Positions 51,257-59,024 of a stretch of 64,000 bases of DNA are shown in pieces. The stretch is taken from positions 2,666,001 through 2,730,000 of the forward strand of contig CP046866.1 of assembly GCA_009789175.1 (NCBI GenBank). The letters are read 5' to 3'. Position 1 is the first letter of the stretch, and each line of letters starts with the position of its first letter. Source of the DNA: Salinibaculum litoreum (GTDB lineage Archaea; Halobacteriota; Halobacteria; Halobacteriales; Haloarculaceae). Position numbers and translations under genes: made by a program. Under the pieces are notes generated by a model. It was given only the letters and a program-made list of their open reading frames with translations. It was not told the DNA's origin and ran no database searches.

Positions 51257-51985
51257 ATGAAACTCGCACGCATCCGGACCGCCGATGGCGTTCTCACCGG
51301 CGAGTACGACGACGGCACCGTGACGACTGACGAGGGGACCTACGAGGTTGGCGCCGAGGCCGACCTGCTTGCGCCCTGTGAGCCGGGCACCTTCTACTGT
51401 GTCGGGCGCAACTTCGCGGAGAAAATCGACCAGATGGATTATGATATCCCCGACATCCCGGACTGGTTCATCAAGCCCGCCGTCGCGCTTCACCACCCCG
51501 AGGAGCCCATCGTCCATCCCGAGTGGACCGACGAACTGACCTACGCCGGCGAACTCGCCGCGGTCGTCGACGAGGAGTGTACCGACCTCGACGGCGAGGA
51601 CGAGGTCAAAGAGGTGCTGCGCGGGTGGACAATCCTCAACGACCTCGACGCGCTCGACCAGGAACGGCGGACGGCACGCAAGGCCTTCGACGGGTCGGCA
51701 CCCCTCGGGCCGGTCATCGAGACCGACCTCGACCCCCGCGGCATCGACATTGAGACACACGTCTCCGGGGAGAAACGGCAGGACGCCACCACCGACTGGA
51801 TGATTTTCGACCCCTACGAGACCGTCGCCTTCCTCTCCGAACGGTACACCTTCCAGCCCGGCGACGTGATTTCATTCGGCAGCCCGGCCAACCCCGGTCT
51901 CGTCGAACCCGGCGACGACGTGGAAATCTGGTACGAGGGCATCGGGACGCTGTGCAACGACGTGGTCGCTCCCGACGAGGCGTAA
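51257..51985 (+). CDS. Fumarylacetoacetate hydrolase family protein
   Basis: A 242-residue FAH-fold enzyme. YCVGRNFAEKIDQMD and FIKPAVALHHPEEPI are family marks, metal ligands appear in TYAGELAAVVDEEC, and the end has FGSPANPGLVEPGDDVEIWY. Members open or hydrate dicarboxylic or diketo acids (oxaloacetate decarboxylase, fumarylpyruvate hydrolase). A CoA transferase gene follows after 1 bp, so the two likely form an operon for a carboxylic acid degradation step. Confidence 0.87.
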   Translation: MKLARIRTADGVLTGEYDDGTVTTDEGTYEVGAEADLLAPCEPGTFYCVGRNFAEKIDQMDYDIPDIPDWFIKPAVALHHPEEPIVHPEWTDELTYAGELAAVVDEECTDLDGEDEVKEVLRGWTILNDLDALDQERRTARKAFDGSAPLGPVIETDLDPRGIDIETHVSGEKRQDATTDWMIFDPYETVAFLSERYTFQPGDVISFGSPANPGLVEPGDDVEIWYEGIGTLCNDVVAPDEA

Positions 51986-51986
51986 G

Positions 51987-53315
51987 ATGACCGACGGCGA
52001 GGACGAATCGACTGGGGCCGACAGCAGTGGTCGGTCGACGGCTGGCGGTGACGACGGTTCGGCGGCTGGCGACGCCGACCGACAGGGGCCGCTGTCGGGG
52101 GTCACCGTCGTCGATGCTGCCTCGCTGTATGCGGGGCCGCTTGCTGCCACCTACCTCGGTGACTTCGGCGCGGAGGTCATCAAGGTCGAACACCCGGAGG
52201 GCGGGGACCCGCTCCGGCAGTTCGGCGGTGACGGGCGCTCCTGGGAGTGGGTCGGCCGCAACAAGAAATCCGTCCCGCTGGATTTGAAAGCCGACGCCGG
52301 GCAGGCGGCCTTCCTGGACCTCATCGAGATTGCGGACGTACTGATAGAGAGTTTTCGGCCCGGGACGCTGGAGGAGTGGGGTATCGGCTGGGAGACGCTC
52401 TCCGACCGGAACCCGGGGCTGGTGATGGTCCGCACCACCGGCTTCGGCCAGACCGGGCCCTACAGCGACCGGCCCGGGTTCGGGACGCTCATCGAGGCCA
52501 TGTCGGGGTTTGCCTACTCCACGGGGATGGACGATGGGCCGCCGACCTTGCCGCCGATTGCGCTTGCGGATTCGGTGTGTGCCCTGCACTCGGCGTTTGC
52601 GACGGTGGCGGCGCTGTACTGGCGGGACGTGAGCGGCGGGACCGGGCAGTACGTCGACGCCTCTATCCTCGAATCGATGTTCGCACTGATGGGCGACGTG
52701 GTCGCGCGCTACGACGCCGAGGGCGAACTCTTCGAACGCAACGGTAACACCTCACAGATGACAGTTCCCCGGAACACCTACCGGACGAAAGACGACCGCT
52801 GGGTCGCTATCTCGGGGAGTACGGAGAACATCGCCCGGCGGATTCTCCACATCGTCGGGGGCAGCGAGGAGCAACGTTCCTCGGAGGAGTGTAGCGACCC
52901 GCGAGACGAGGAACTGGTCGAGCGGTATCCCGACATGGCCTCGCGCATCGAACACAGCGACGAAATCGACCGGCGCATCGCCGAGTGGATGAGCGAGCGC
53001 ACGCGTGCGGAGGTAATCGATGTCTTCGAGGAACACGAGGCTGCGCTGGGTCCGGTGTACAACATGGCCGATATCTTCGAGGACGAGCACTACGCGGCCC
53101 GGGATGCCGTGATTGCAGTCGAGGGGCCGGACGGCGGGACACGACGGATGCGCGGCGTCTTCCCCAAGATGAGTGAAACGCCGGGCGATGTCGACCACGC
53201 GGGCCCGCACCTGGGCGAACACGCACGCGAGGTGCTTCGCGAGGAGGCCGGCCTGAGCGACGAGGACATCGACCGGCTGCTCGACGAGGGTGTGACGGCA
53301 CTGGCCGACGACTGA
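51987..53315 (+). CDS. CoA transferase family III (CaiB/BaiF)
   Basis: A 442-residue CoA transferase. After a 35-residue low-complexity acidic N-terminus come LSGVTVVDAASLYAGPLAAT, FGAEVIKVEHPEGGDPLR and GPYSDRPGFGTLIEAMSGFA. Length and motifs match the formyl-CoA/succinyl-CoA:carboxylate group; haloarchaea also use a member as mesaconyl-CoA transferase in the methylaspartate cycle, but the substrate here cannot be read from sequence. It starts 1 bp after the FAH-family gene. The isocitrate lyase gene lies 317 bp downstream. Confidence 0.87.
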   Translation: MTDGEDESTGADSSGRSTAGGDDGSAAGDADRQGPLSGVTVVDAASLYAGPLAATYLGDFGAEVIKVEHPEGGDPLRQFGGDGRSWEWVGRNKKSVPLDLKADAGQAAFLDLIEIADVLIESFRPGTLEEWGIGWETLSDRNPGLVMVRTTGFGQTGPYSDRPGFGTLIEAMSGFAYSTGMDDGPPTLPPIALADSVCALHSAFATVAALYWRDVSGGTGQYVDASILESMFALMGDVVARYDAEGELFERNGNTSQMTVPRNTYRTKDDRWVAISGSTENIARRILHIVGGSEEQRSSEECSDPRDEELVERYPDMASRIEHSDEIDRRIAEWMSERTRAEVIDVFEEHEAALGPVYNMADIFEDEHYAARDAVIAVEGPDGGTRRMRGVFPKMSETPGDVDHAGPHLGEHAREVLREEAGLSDEDIDRLLDEGVTALADD

Positions 53316-53632
53316 CCCGCAATGCCGACACCGGCCCGGACGGGCTCTCTCCACGAACGGCGGGGGTGAGCCGACTGCGGTGTACGATTTGTCCGAAGGG
53401 GGTCGCCGCCACTCCTGGCACCCTCTGGTGGTCTTCTCTGTCACTACACTCCGTTGAATGTCAATTGTTACCGCAGGGCCTGCAAGTGAGTCACTCTCAA
53501 TTTAAGGTCCTAAACCTGGATAAACGGGTTAAGGAATATTATCATTATAGTTCATAACATTTATCCACGGCCGACGTTTCCGAACGGGATGCACGGAGAC
53601 CCGCGTCCTGAACGCGGCTCACACATCCACCC
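53316..53632. other. Intergenic region before aceA
   Basis: 317 bp without a gene. An AT-rich segment at about 53520-53570 (AATATTATCATTATAGTTC, AACATTTATCC) is likely the aceA promoter, leaving a leader of roughly 60-80 nt if the TATA is at about 53537-53552. No clear operator was found by eye. Confidence 0.45.
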
Positions 53633-54703
53633 ATGACATCTGACAACGACGGAAAAGACGAAGTTGCGAGCCGAGTCAAGAGTACGGACCCGTATATCCG
53701 AGACGTCGACAACGACGCCGCACGCGAACTGCGGGATATGCTGAACAACCAGGACTACGTCTTTGCACCTGGCACCTACCACGCGCTCGATGCCCGCCTG
53801 GCCGAGATGGCTGGTCTGGACGCTGTCTACATGTCCGGGTACTCGACGGTTCTGGGCCAGTTTGGCTTCCCGGACCTCGAGATGGTCGACATGCGCGAGA
53901 TGGTCGAGAACGCAAAGCGTCAGGTCGAGGCCACGAACCTGCCCATCATCGCGGACTGTGACACCGGCTACGGTGGCATTCACAACGTCCGCCGAGCAGT
54001 CCGAGAGTACGAGAAGGCAGGCGTCGCTGCGGTCCACATCGAGGACCAGACGACGCCCAAGCGCTGTGGGCACATCGCCGGCAAGCAGATTGTCTCGCGA
54101 GAGGACGCCGAGGCACGCTTCTCCGCCGCTGTCGACGCCAAGCAGGACGAGGACACCATCATCATCGCCCGGACCGACGCCTACGGCTCCGCCAACGGTG
54201 ACTGGGAGGAACACCTCGAACGCGGCCGTCTCTACGCCGACTGTGGCGTCGACCTGGTCTGGCCCGAGATGCCCGACCCCTCGCGCGAGGACGCCGTCGA
54301 GTACGCCGAGACCATCCACGAGACCCACCCCGACCTGAAGCTGGCGTTCAACTACTCCAGCTCCTTCGCCTGGTCCGAGGAGGAGGACCCGCTCACGTTC
54401 CAGGAACTGGGCGACCTCGGCTACAAGTACCAGTTCATCACGCTGTACGCCCTGCACTCGGGCGCACACGCCGTCTACGAGGACATGAAAAATATCGCCG
54501 AGAACGACGAAGAGGCCCAGTGGGACCTCGAAGACCGCTACCTCGGTCACCCCACCGAGAGCCACCACGAGCTCTCCTTTGTCCCGCGCTTCCAGGAGAT
54601 CGAAGCCGAGTACGACCCCGACGCCAAGCAGCGCCAGGAAGAGTCTGCCGGCTTCTCCGACGACGAGGAAGACGCGGTCATCACCAGCGACCAGGACGAC
54701 TGA
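53633..54703 (+). CDS. aceA: Isocitrate lyase
   Basis: A 356-residue member of the PEP mutase/isocitrate lyase superfamily that splits isocitrate to succinate and glyoxylate. Signatures: [23 protein letters not shown] (metal Asp), [20 protein letters not shown] with the catalytic Cys of KRCGH, and [11 protein letters not shown]. The protein is acidic with a low-complexity C-terminal tail. Followed by aceB on the same strand, 133 bp away, it makes the glyoxylate shunt used on acetate or PHA-derived acetyl-CoA. Confidence 0.93.
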   Translation: MTSDNDGKDEVASRVKSTDPYIRDVDNDAARELRDMLNNQDYVFAPGTYHALDARLAEMAGLDAVYMSGYSTVLGQFGFPDLEMVDMREMVENAKRQVEATNLPIIADCDTGYGGIHNVRRAVREYEKAGVAAVHIEDQTTPKRCGHIAGKQIVSREDAEARFSAAVDAKQDEDTIIIARTDAYGSANGDWEEHLERGRLYADCGVDLVWPEMPDPSREDAVEYAETIHETHPDLKLAFNYSSSFAWSEEEDPLTFQELGDLGYKYQFITLYALHSGAHAVYEDMKNIAENDEEAQWDLEDRYLGHPTESHHELSFVPRFQEIEAEYDPDAKQRQEESAGFSDDEEDAVITSDQDD

Positions 54704-54801
54704 TTCCACCGCCGGCCTCTGACTGCCGTCTTTCCTTTTTCGGCACGCTTAGGCGCTTCTCTGTCTATTTTTGCCGGTGCATAACGAGCCGATTCGGTCA
54801 G

Positions 54802-54810
54802 GTTTAATAA
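54802..54810 (+). promoter_or_regulatory. Candidate TATA box of aceB
   Basis: TTTAATAAT is centred about 31 bp before the aceB ATG and indicates that aceB has its own promoter in addition to possible read-through from aceA. Confidence 0.5.
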
Positions 54811-54836
54811 TGCGGGACTGGTCCATTCGAGTGACT

Positions 54837-56147
54837 ATGAGTATCGATAAACGCACGCACGACCGGACGTTCGTGCGCACGTTCTTCACGACACCGACAG
54901 CCGAACAGGGCGAGGGCGACTCCGCCGCCAAACTCCGCAGCGCAATCGAACTCCGCGGCATGCAAGCCCCGGACGTGTGGGTCCCGGACAACGAGGACGC
55001 CACCGCACCCAACATGCGCGACGAGGGCGCGACGAACATCGCCGAAGTCGTCGCCGAGAAGGGCGATGACTTCCCCGGCGAGATTCACCCCCGCGTCGTC
55101 TGGCACCGCGACTCCCCCAGCACGCGCTACAAGGGCTTCCAGCACATGCTGGAAATCGCCGACCCCGACAACGGTGCAATCGAAAACATCGACGGCTTCG
55201 TCATCCCGGAAGTCGGCGACATCGACGACTGGAAGAAAGCCGACGAGTTCATCACCATCGTCGAACACGAGTACGGTCTCGAAGAGGGCTCGATTGCGAT
55301 GAGCGTCATCATCGAGTCCGGCTCCGCCGAGCTCGCGATGGGCAAACTCCGTGAGGAGATGGGCAAGGCCGACAACAACCTCGAACGCCTGTTCCTGCTG
55401 GTCGACGGTGAGGTCGACTACACCAAGGACATGCGCGCCATCACCCCCACGGGTGGCCTCCCCGAGTGGAAGGAGCTGCGCCACAACACCTCGCGTGCGG
55501 CCAGCGCGGCGGGCGCAATCTCCGTGGACGGCCCCTACGACGACATCCGCGATGTCGAGGGCTACCACGACCGCATCACCGCCAACAACGCCATGGGGAT
55601 GACCGGTATCTGGTCGCTGACCCCCGGTCAGGTCGTCGAGGCCAACCAGAGCCCGCTGCCCCCCGCCGAGGGCTACTGGCTCATCGACGAGGACGGCCGC
55701 GAGGTCGAACTCGACGACCAGGGCGACGCCCAGGTCTACACCGGCGACCGCATCGAACTCGAAGCGGAAGACGGCGGCTACGAACTCGAAGTCGGCAGCA
55801 CCGAACTCTACGCCGAGGACGAGGACGAACTCGCCGACCTCCTGCTCGATTACGTCGACTACGTCCCCAGCCTGGACGACATCGTCGACTCCATGGAGGA
55901 GTTCGAGGCCGCCAAGGAAGCCGGGCAGGGCGCAATCGCGATGACCCGTGCCGCTACCGTCGAAATCGACGGCGTGCAGGTCGATGTCTCCAGTGACCGC
56001 ATGTGGGACGAGGCGACCTATCAGGCGCTGATGACGCCGGTCAAGCTGTTCCAGGACGTCTACGACAACCGTCCGGACCAGCACGACGACCTCGCCGAGA
56101 TTTACAGCGAGGACGTCGTCGAGCGCGCGACCCAGGTCGGTAACTAA
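54837..56147 (+). CDS. aceB: Malate synthase, haloarchaeal type
   Basis: A 436-residue enzyme condensing glyoxylate with acetyl-CoA to malate. The haloarchaeal malate synthase is related to malyl-CoA lyase/CitE proteins: TFFTTPTAEQGEGDSAAKLR, VWVPDNEDATAPNM, EIHPRVVWHRDSPSTRYKGF and NNAMGMTGIWSLTPGQV are visible. The second half carries an acidic insert (DGREVELDDQGDAQ). The start at 54837 (MSIDKRTHDRTF) fits the TATA box. Together with aceA it completes the shunt. Confidence 0.93.
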   Translation: MSIDKRTHDRTFVRTFFTTPTAEQGEGDSAAKLRSAIELRGMQAPDVWVPDNEDATAPNMRDEGATNIAEVVAEKGDDFPGEIHPRVVWHRDSPSTRYKGFQHMLEIADPDNGAIENIDGFVIPEVGDIDDWKKADEFITIVEHEYGLEEGSIAMSVIIESGSAELAMGKLREEMGKADNNLERLFLLVDGEVDYTKDMRAITPTGGLPEWKELRHNTSRAASAAGAISVDGPYDDIRDVEGYHDRITANNAMGMTGIWSLTPGQVVEANQSPLPPAEGYWLIDEDGREVELDDQGDAQVYTGDRIELEAEDGGYELEVGSTELYAEDEDELADLLLDYVDYVPSLDDIVDSMEEFEAAKEAGQGAIAMTRAATVEIDGVQVDVSSDRMWDEATYQALMTPVKLFQDVYDNRPDQHDDLAEIYSEDVVERATQVGN

Positions 56148-56187
56148 ACCTTCCCGCCGAGATTTTTTCGCCGTCACCCGCGTAGCG

Positions 56188-56805
56188 ATGCGTATGTTCT
56201 CCGACAGAACGGATGCGGGGGAGCGAGTGGCCGACGCGCTGGCCGACGACGTGGCTGCCGACATCGTCGTGGGCATCACACGCGGAGGTATCCCGGTCGC
56301 TTGCGTCGTGGCCGAGCGGCTGGACTGTCCGCTTGGCGCGGTCGTCGTCCAGAAAATCGGCGCGCCCGGCCGGGAGGAACTGGCACTCGGCGCGGTCACC
56401 GCCGACGGGACGGCCTGGCTCAACGACGACCTCATCGACCGACTCGACATCGACGACGGTGCGGTGGCAAAGCGCCGCGAACAGGCCGTCACGACCGCCC
56501 GCGAGAAAGCAGACCGCTACCGCGAACAGTCGCGGTCGCTGGCGGGCGAACGGGTCGTCGTCGTCGACGACGGCGTGGCGACGGGTGCGACGGCGAACGC
56601 GGCGCTGACGGCTGCCCGGGACCGCGATGCGAGTGCCGTCGTGTTCGCAGTCCCGGTGGCTGCCCCCTCTGCACTGCCTGCGTTGCGCGAACGCGCCGAC
56701 GACGTGGTCGCCGTCGAGACTCCCGACCCCTTCGGCTCGGTGGGGCGTCACTACGACCAGTTCCCGCAGGTCACCGACGAGGAGGTACAGGCCACACTGG
56801 GCTGA
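56188..56805 (+). CDS. Phosphoribosyltransferase
   Basis: A 205-residue type I phosphoribosyltransferase fold. The PRPP motif is VVVVDDGVATGATANAAL, and the N-terminal part has VGITRGGIPVACVVAERLDC. The C-terminus (PDPFGSVGRHYDQFPQVTDE) matches haloarchaeal PRTase-like proteins with unassigned base specificity; some relatives are predicted nucleoside or dienelactone-linked proteins. The start is at 56188; a second ATG 6 bp later is equally possible. Confidence 0.87.
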   Translation: MRMFSDRTDAGERVADALADDVAADIVVGITRGGIPVACVVAERLDCPLGAVVVQKIGAPGREELALGAVTADGTAWLNDDLIDRLDIDDGAVAKRREQAVTTAREKADRYREQSRSLAGERVVVVDDGVATGATANAALTAARDRDASAVVFAVPVAAPSALPALRERADDVVAVETPDPFGSVGRHYDQFPQVTDEEVQATLG

Positions 56806-56985
56806 GAGTGACTGCTGTGCCCCTTTCGCGCCGTACGGTTTCCTGACTATCTCAGACGCTGGAGCCCCCGATTTGTATCGGTCCGGAGTAAAGCTCGCCG
56901 CACGCGATGTACGTCGACTCCCGCCGTCGCCAACAGGGTGCCCCACCGTCACAGACCGGTCTCCGGACGGGGCAGTCGCTTCGCC

Positions 56986-58125
56986 TTACGCTTCGTATAT
57001 CCCCGACTCGGGGAAGAAGTCGGCCCACGCGAACCAGAACATCGGCGAGCGGTCGTTTGCGCGCCGCAGACTCGCACCCTCGTGAGGGCCATCCAGCGCT
57101 GTGCCGCCGAGGAGTCCCCACCGCGACCCGGCACCGACCAGCACCTCGCCGTCGCGCTCGAAGGTGACTCCCTCGCCGTCGACGTGGCGCTCGTAGGCCA
57201 CCAGCGTCCCGTCGGCTGTCGCTGCGACGACGACCGGCAGGTCGCCCACAGTATCGTTGACCACGCCTGCCGCTTCGACTGCGGACAGCGGATACGCCCG
57301 GGCTGTCTCGTCGGTAGCCACGCCGATGACCGCGGCTTTCGGGTGGAGTCGGCCGTCGTACTCCCCGCCGTACCCGATGCCGATGCGCTCGCTGTCGTCG
57401 TACTCGGGGTAGGGGTTCCGGCCGTAGTCGCGTCTCACCTCCCCCTCGACGGTCCCCGAAGACGGCGGCGGGAGCAACACCTCCGTCTCGGGGTGTTCCT
57501 CGCGCCACTCTCCCCACGTCGTCAGCGTCGATGGCCGCAGGGACAGCGCCGTTCCCGTCATCGGCCCCTTGACGGCTTTCCCGAGCACCTGACTCCACAG
57601 CGAGTCCGTCAGTGTGTCGTACATAACCAGATCGGAGTGCCACAGCAACCCGGAGACGCCGAACGTCGTCTCCCGGCCGCCGACCCGGCGCTGTGCGGTC
57701 ACGCCCGAGCCACACAGCGGGCAGAAACTCACGAGCAAGGGGCCGCCGAAGTCGTCGTTGACCACCTCGTGATAGTTCAGGACCGGGAGCGGGTACGCGC
57801 GGGCAACGCCGTCGACGGCGACGCCGATGACCCGGTCGTCGGCTGCGAGCGTCCACTCGACATCACCCCAATTCGCACCGAAGACCGGGTCGGTAATCGC
57901 GGGGATGCTGTCTTTCGGAGCCCCTCGCTGGAGGTCGCTGTCGGCCAGTGGCAGGTCGGCGTCGGTCAGCGTCCCGATGTCGGCCGACCGCGTCGTGACG
58001 TTGGCGTTCGGGACGGGGTCCGTACTGTTGCCCTCGGCGGGGTCGGACTCGAAGACGCCCAGACAGCCGGCTGTGGCCCCAAGCGCGCCAGTCCCGAGCG
58101 CGCTGAGATAGTGACGGCGGCGCAT
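56986..58125 (-). CDS. DUF3179 protein, Tat lipoprotein
   Basis: A 379-residue exported protein. The N-terminus MRRRHYLSALGTGALGATAG ends in a lipobox GCLG, so it is probably a Tat-exported, lipid-anchored protein on the outer face. The DUF3179 body has RAYPLPVLNYHEVVNDDFGG, LVSFCPLCGSGVTAQR and a second RAYPLSAVEAAGVVNDTVGD. The CPLCGSG motif may bind metal or act in redox. Function is unknown. Confidence 0.88.
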   Translation of the reverse strand: MRRRHYLSALGTGALGATAGCLGVFESDPAEGNSTDPVPNANVTTRSADIGTLTDADLPLADSDLQRGAPKDSIPAITDPVFGANWGDVEWTLAADDRVIGVAVDGVARAYPLPVLNYHEVVNDDFGGPLLVSFCPLCGSGVTAQRRVGGRETTFGVSGLLWHSDLVMYDTLTDSLWSQVLGKAVKGPMTGTALSLRPSTLTTWGEWREEHPETEVLLPPPSSGTVEGEVRRDYGRNPYPEYDDSERIGIGYGGEYDGRLHPKAAVIGVATDETARAYPLSAVEAAGVVNDTVGDLPVVVAATADGTLVAYERHVDGEGVTFERDGEVLVGAGSRWGLLGGTALDGPHEGASLRRANDRSPMFWFAWADFFPESGIYEA

Positions 58126-58217
58126 GCCCTGTGGTTAGCTAACAGGCACCTAAAACGTGTGTCGGCCGGGCGAGACAGTCTCACAACCGCACCGGCCCCG
58201 TCCCTGCTGGACTGCAG

Positions 58218-58985
58218 TCACTTCCGGTACGAACTGAGTTGCTGATGGCTGGGGTCTGCGTACATCTGTACGTCCCCGCATCGTTTGCACCGCCAGACGT
58301 ACGCTCCGAGTCTGACCATCCCCGGCTCGTCGCTGTCCTGGGGGTCCCACGCCTGGCCGCAGTTGCCACACTTCTCGGGGCGGTACTTGCTTCCGACTTT
58401 CTGTGGGACATCCGCCGTATTGCCGTCTGTCTCGATGTTGACGTTCTGCATGACCGCCCTCAGGTCGTCCTCACTCATCTCCGCCCTGAGGTCGGAGAGA
58501 AACCGTTGGAGGTCCGCCGCCAACTCGGTCAACTGCTCGTGTCTCTCACTCTCCTTGTCGTTCAATTCGGATTTCAGCTCCAGCGTCGTGATGCTGATCG
58601 TCATCTTGTAGTACCGGTCGAGTGCGACCTGGTAGTTCACCCGGCGGAGCAGCGTCCTGACTTTCTCGACGAGGACGTCCTCGAAGATGGGTTTGACGAG
58701 ATTGTGGTCGACCCCGAGACTCGGAAACGCCTCCGAGCGGTCCCGGGTCTCGATGACCCGACAGACCGAGTCCTGTTCCCGGATGTACGACAGCACTTGC
58801 GCCGCCTTCCCGTCTGCAAAACCCTGATTGAGTACCACGACAGCGACCTCGTCGTCGAGTTTATCCCTGGCCTGCTGTGTCGTCAGGGCGATACGGACCT
58901 CACACTCGTCGAGCCAGAGGGAGTATAGCTCCGCTCGTGTTTCGTTGTCTTCACAGACGGCAACGGTCGAGGTCGGGATTTTCAT
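58218..58985 (-). CDS. Degenerate receiver with HalX domain and zinc ribbon
   Basis: A 255-residue protein. The receiver domain (about 1-110) has acidic residues in AVCEDNETRAE and Lys in LVKPIFED, but the phospho-acceptor position reads VVVLNQGFADG with Asn replacing Asp, so phosphorylation is unlikely. A HalX-type helical domain follows (about 112-185: YYKMTISITTLELKSELNDK). The C-terminus is a zinc ribbon (CGNCG ... CKRCG, about 208-240). It lies 39 bp downstream of the PAS sensor on the same strand and probably works with it. Confidence 0.85.
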   Translation of the reverse strand: MKIPTSTVAVCEDNETRAELYSLWLDECEVRIALTTQQARDKLDDEVAVVVLNQGFADGKAAQVLSYIREQDSVCRVIETRDRSEAFPSLGVDHNLVKPIFEDVLVEKVRTLLRRVNYQVALDRYYKMTISITTLELKSELNDKESERHEQLTELAADLQRFLSDLRAEMSEDDLRAVMQNVNIETDGNTADVPQKVGSKYRPEKCGNCGQAWDPQDSDEPGMVRLGAYVWRCKRCGDVQMYADPSHQQLSSYRK

Positions 58986-59024
58986 GTCGGGGATGGTCTC
59001 TTCTGTTGGCCAGGGCCGGGGCGT

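Noticed and set aside
52440-52520. Possible loss of the catalytic Asp in the CoA transferase (PGFG where some relatives have PG[FY]D).
   Set aside because: Many family III members carry the GFGT form at this position, so it is not good evidence for inactivity.
54804-56492. A 562-codon open frame antisense to aceB.
   Set aside because: High-GC coding DNA leaves the antisense frame open; aceB is a clear match on the other strand.
56938-58245. A 435-codon open frame antisense to the DUF3179 gene.
   Set aside because: The DUF3179 frame has a Tat lipoprotein signal and family motifs; the opposite frame has none.
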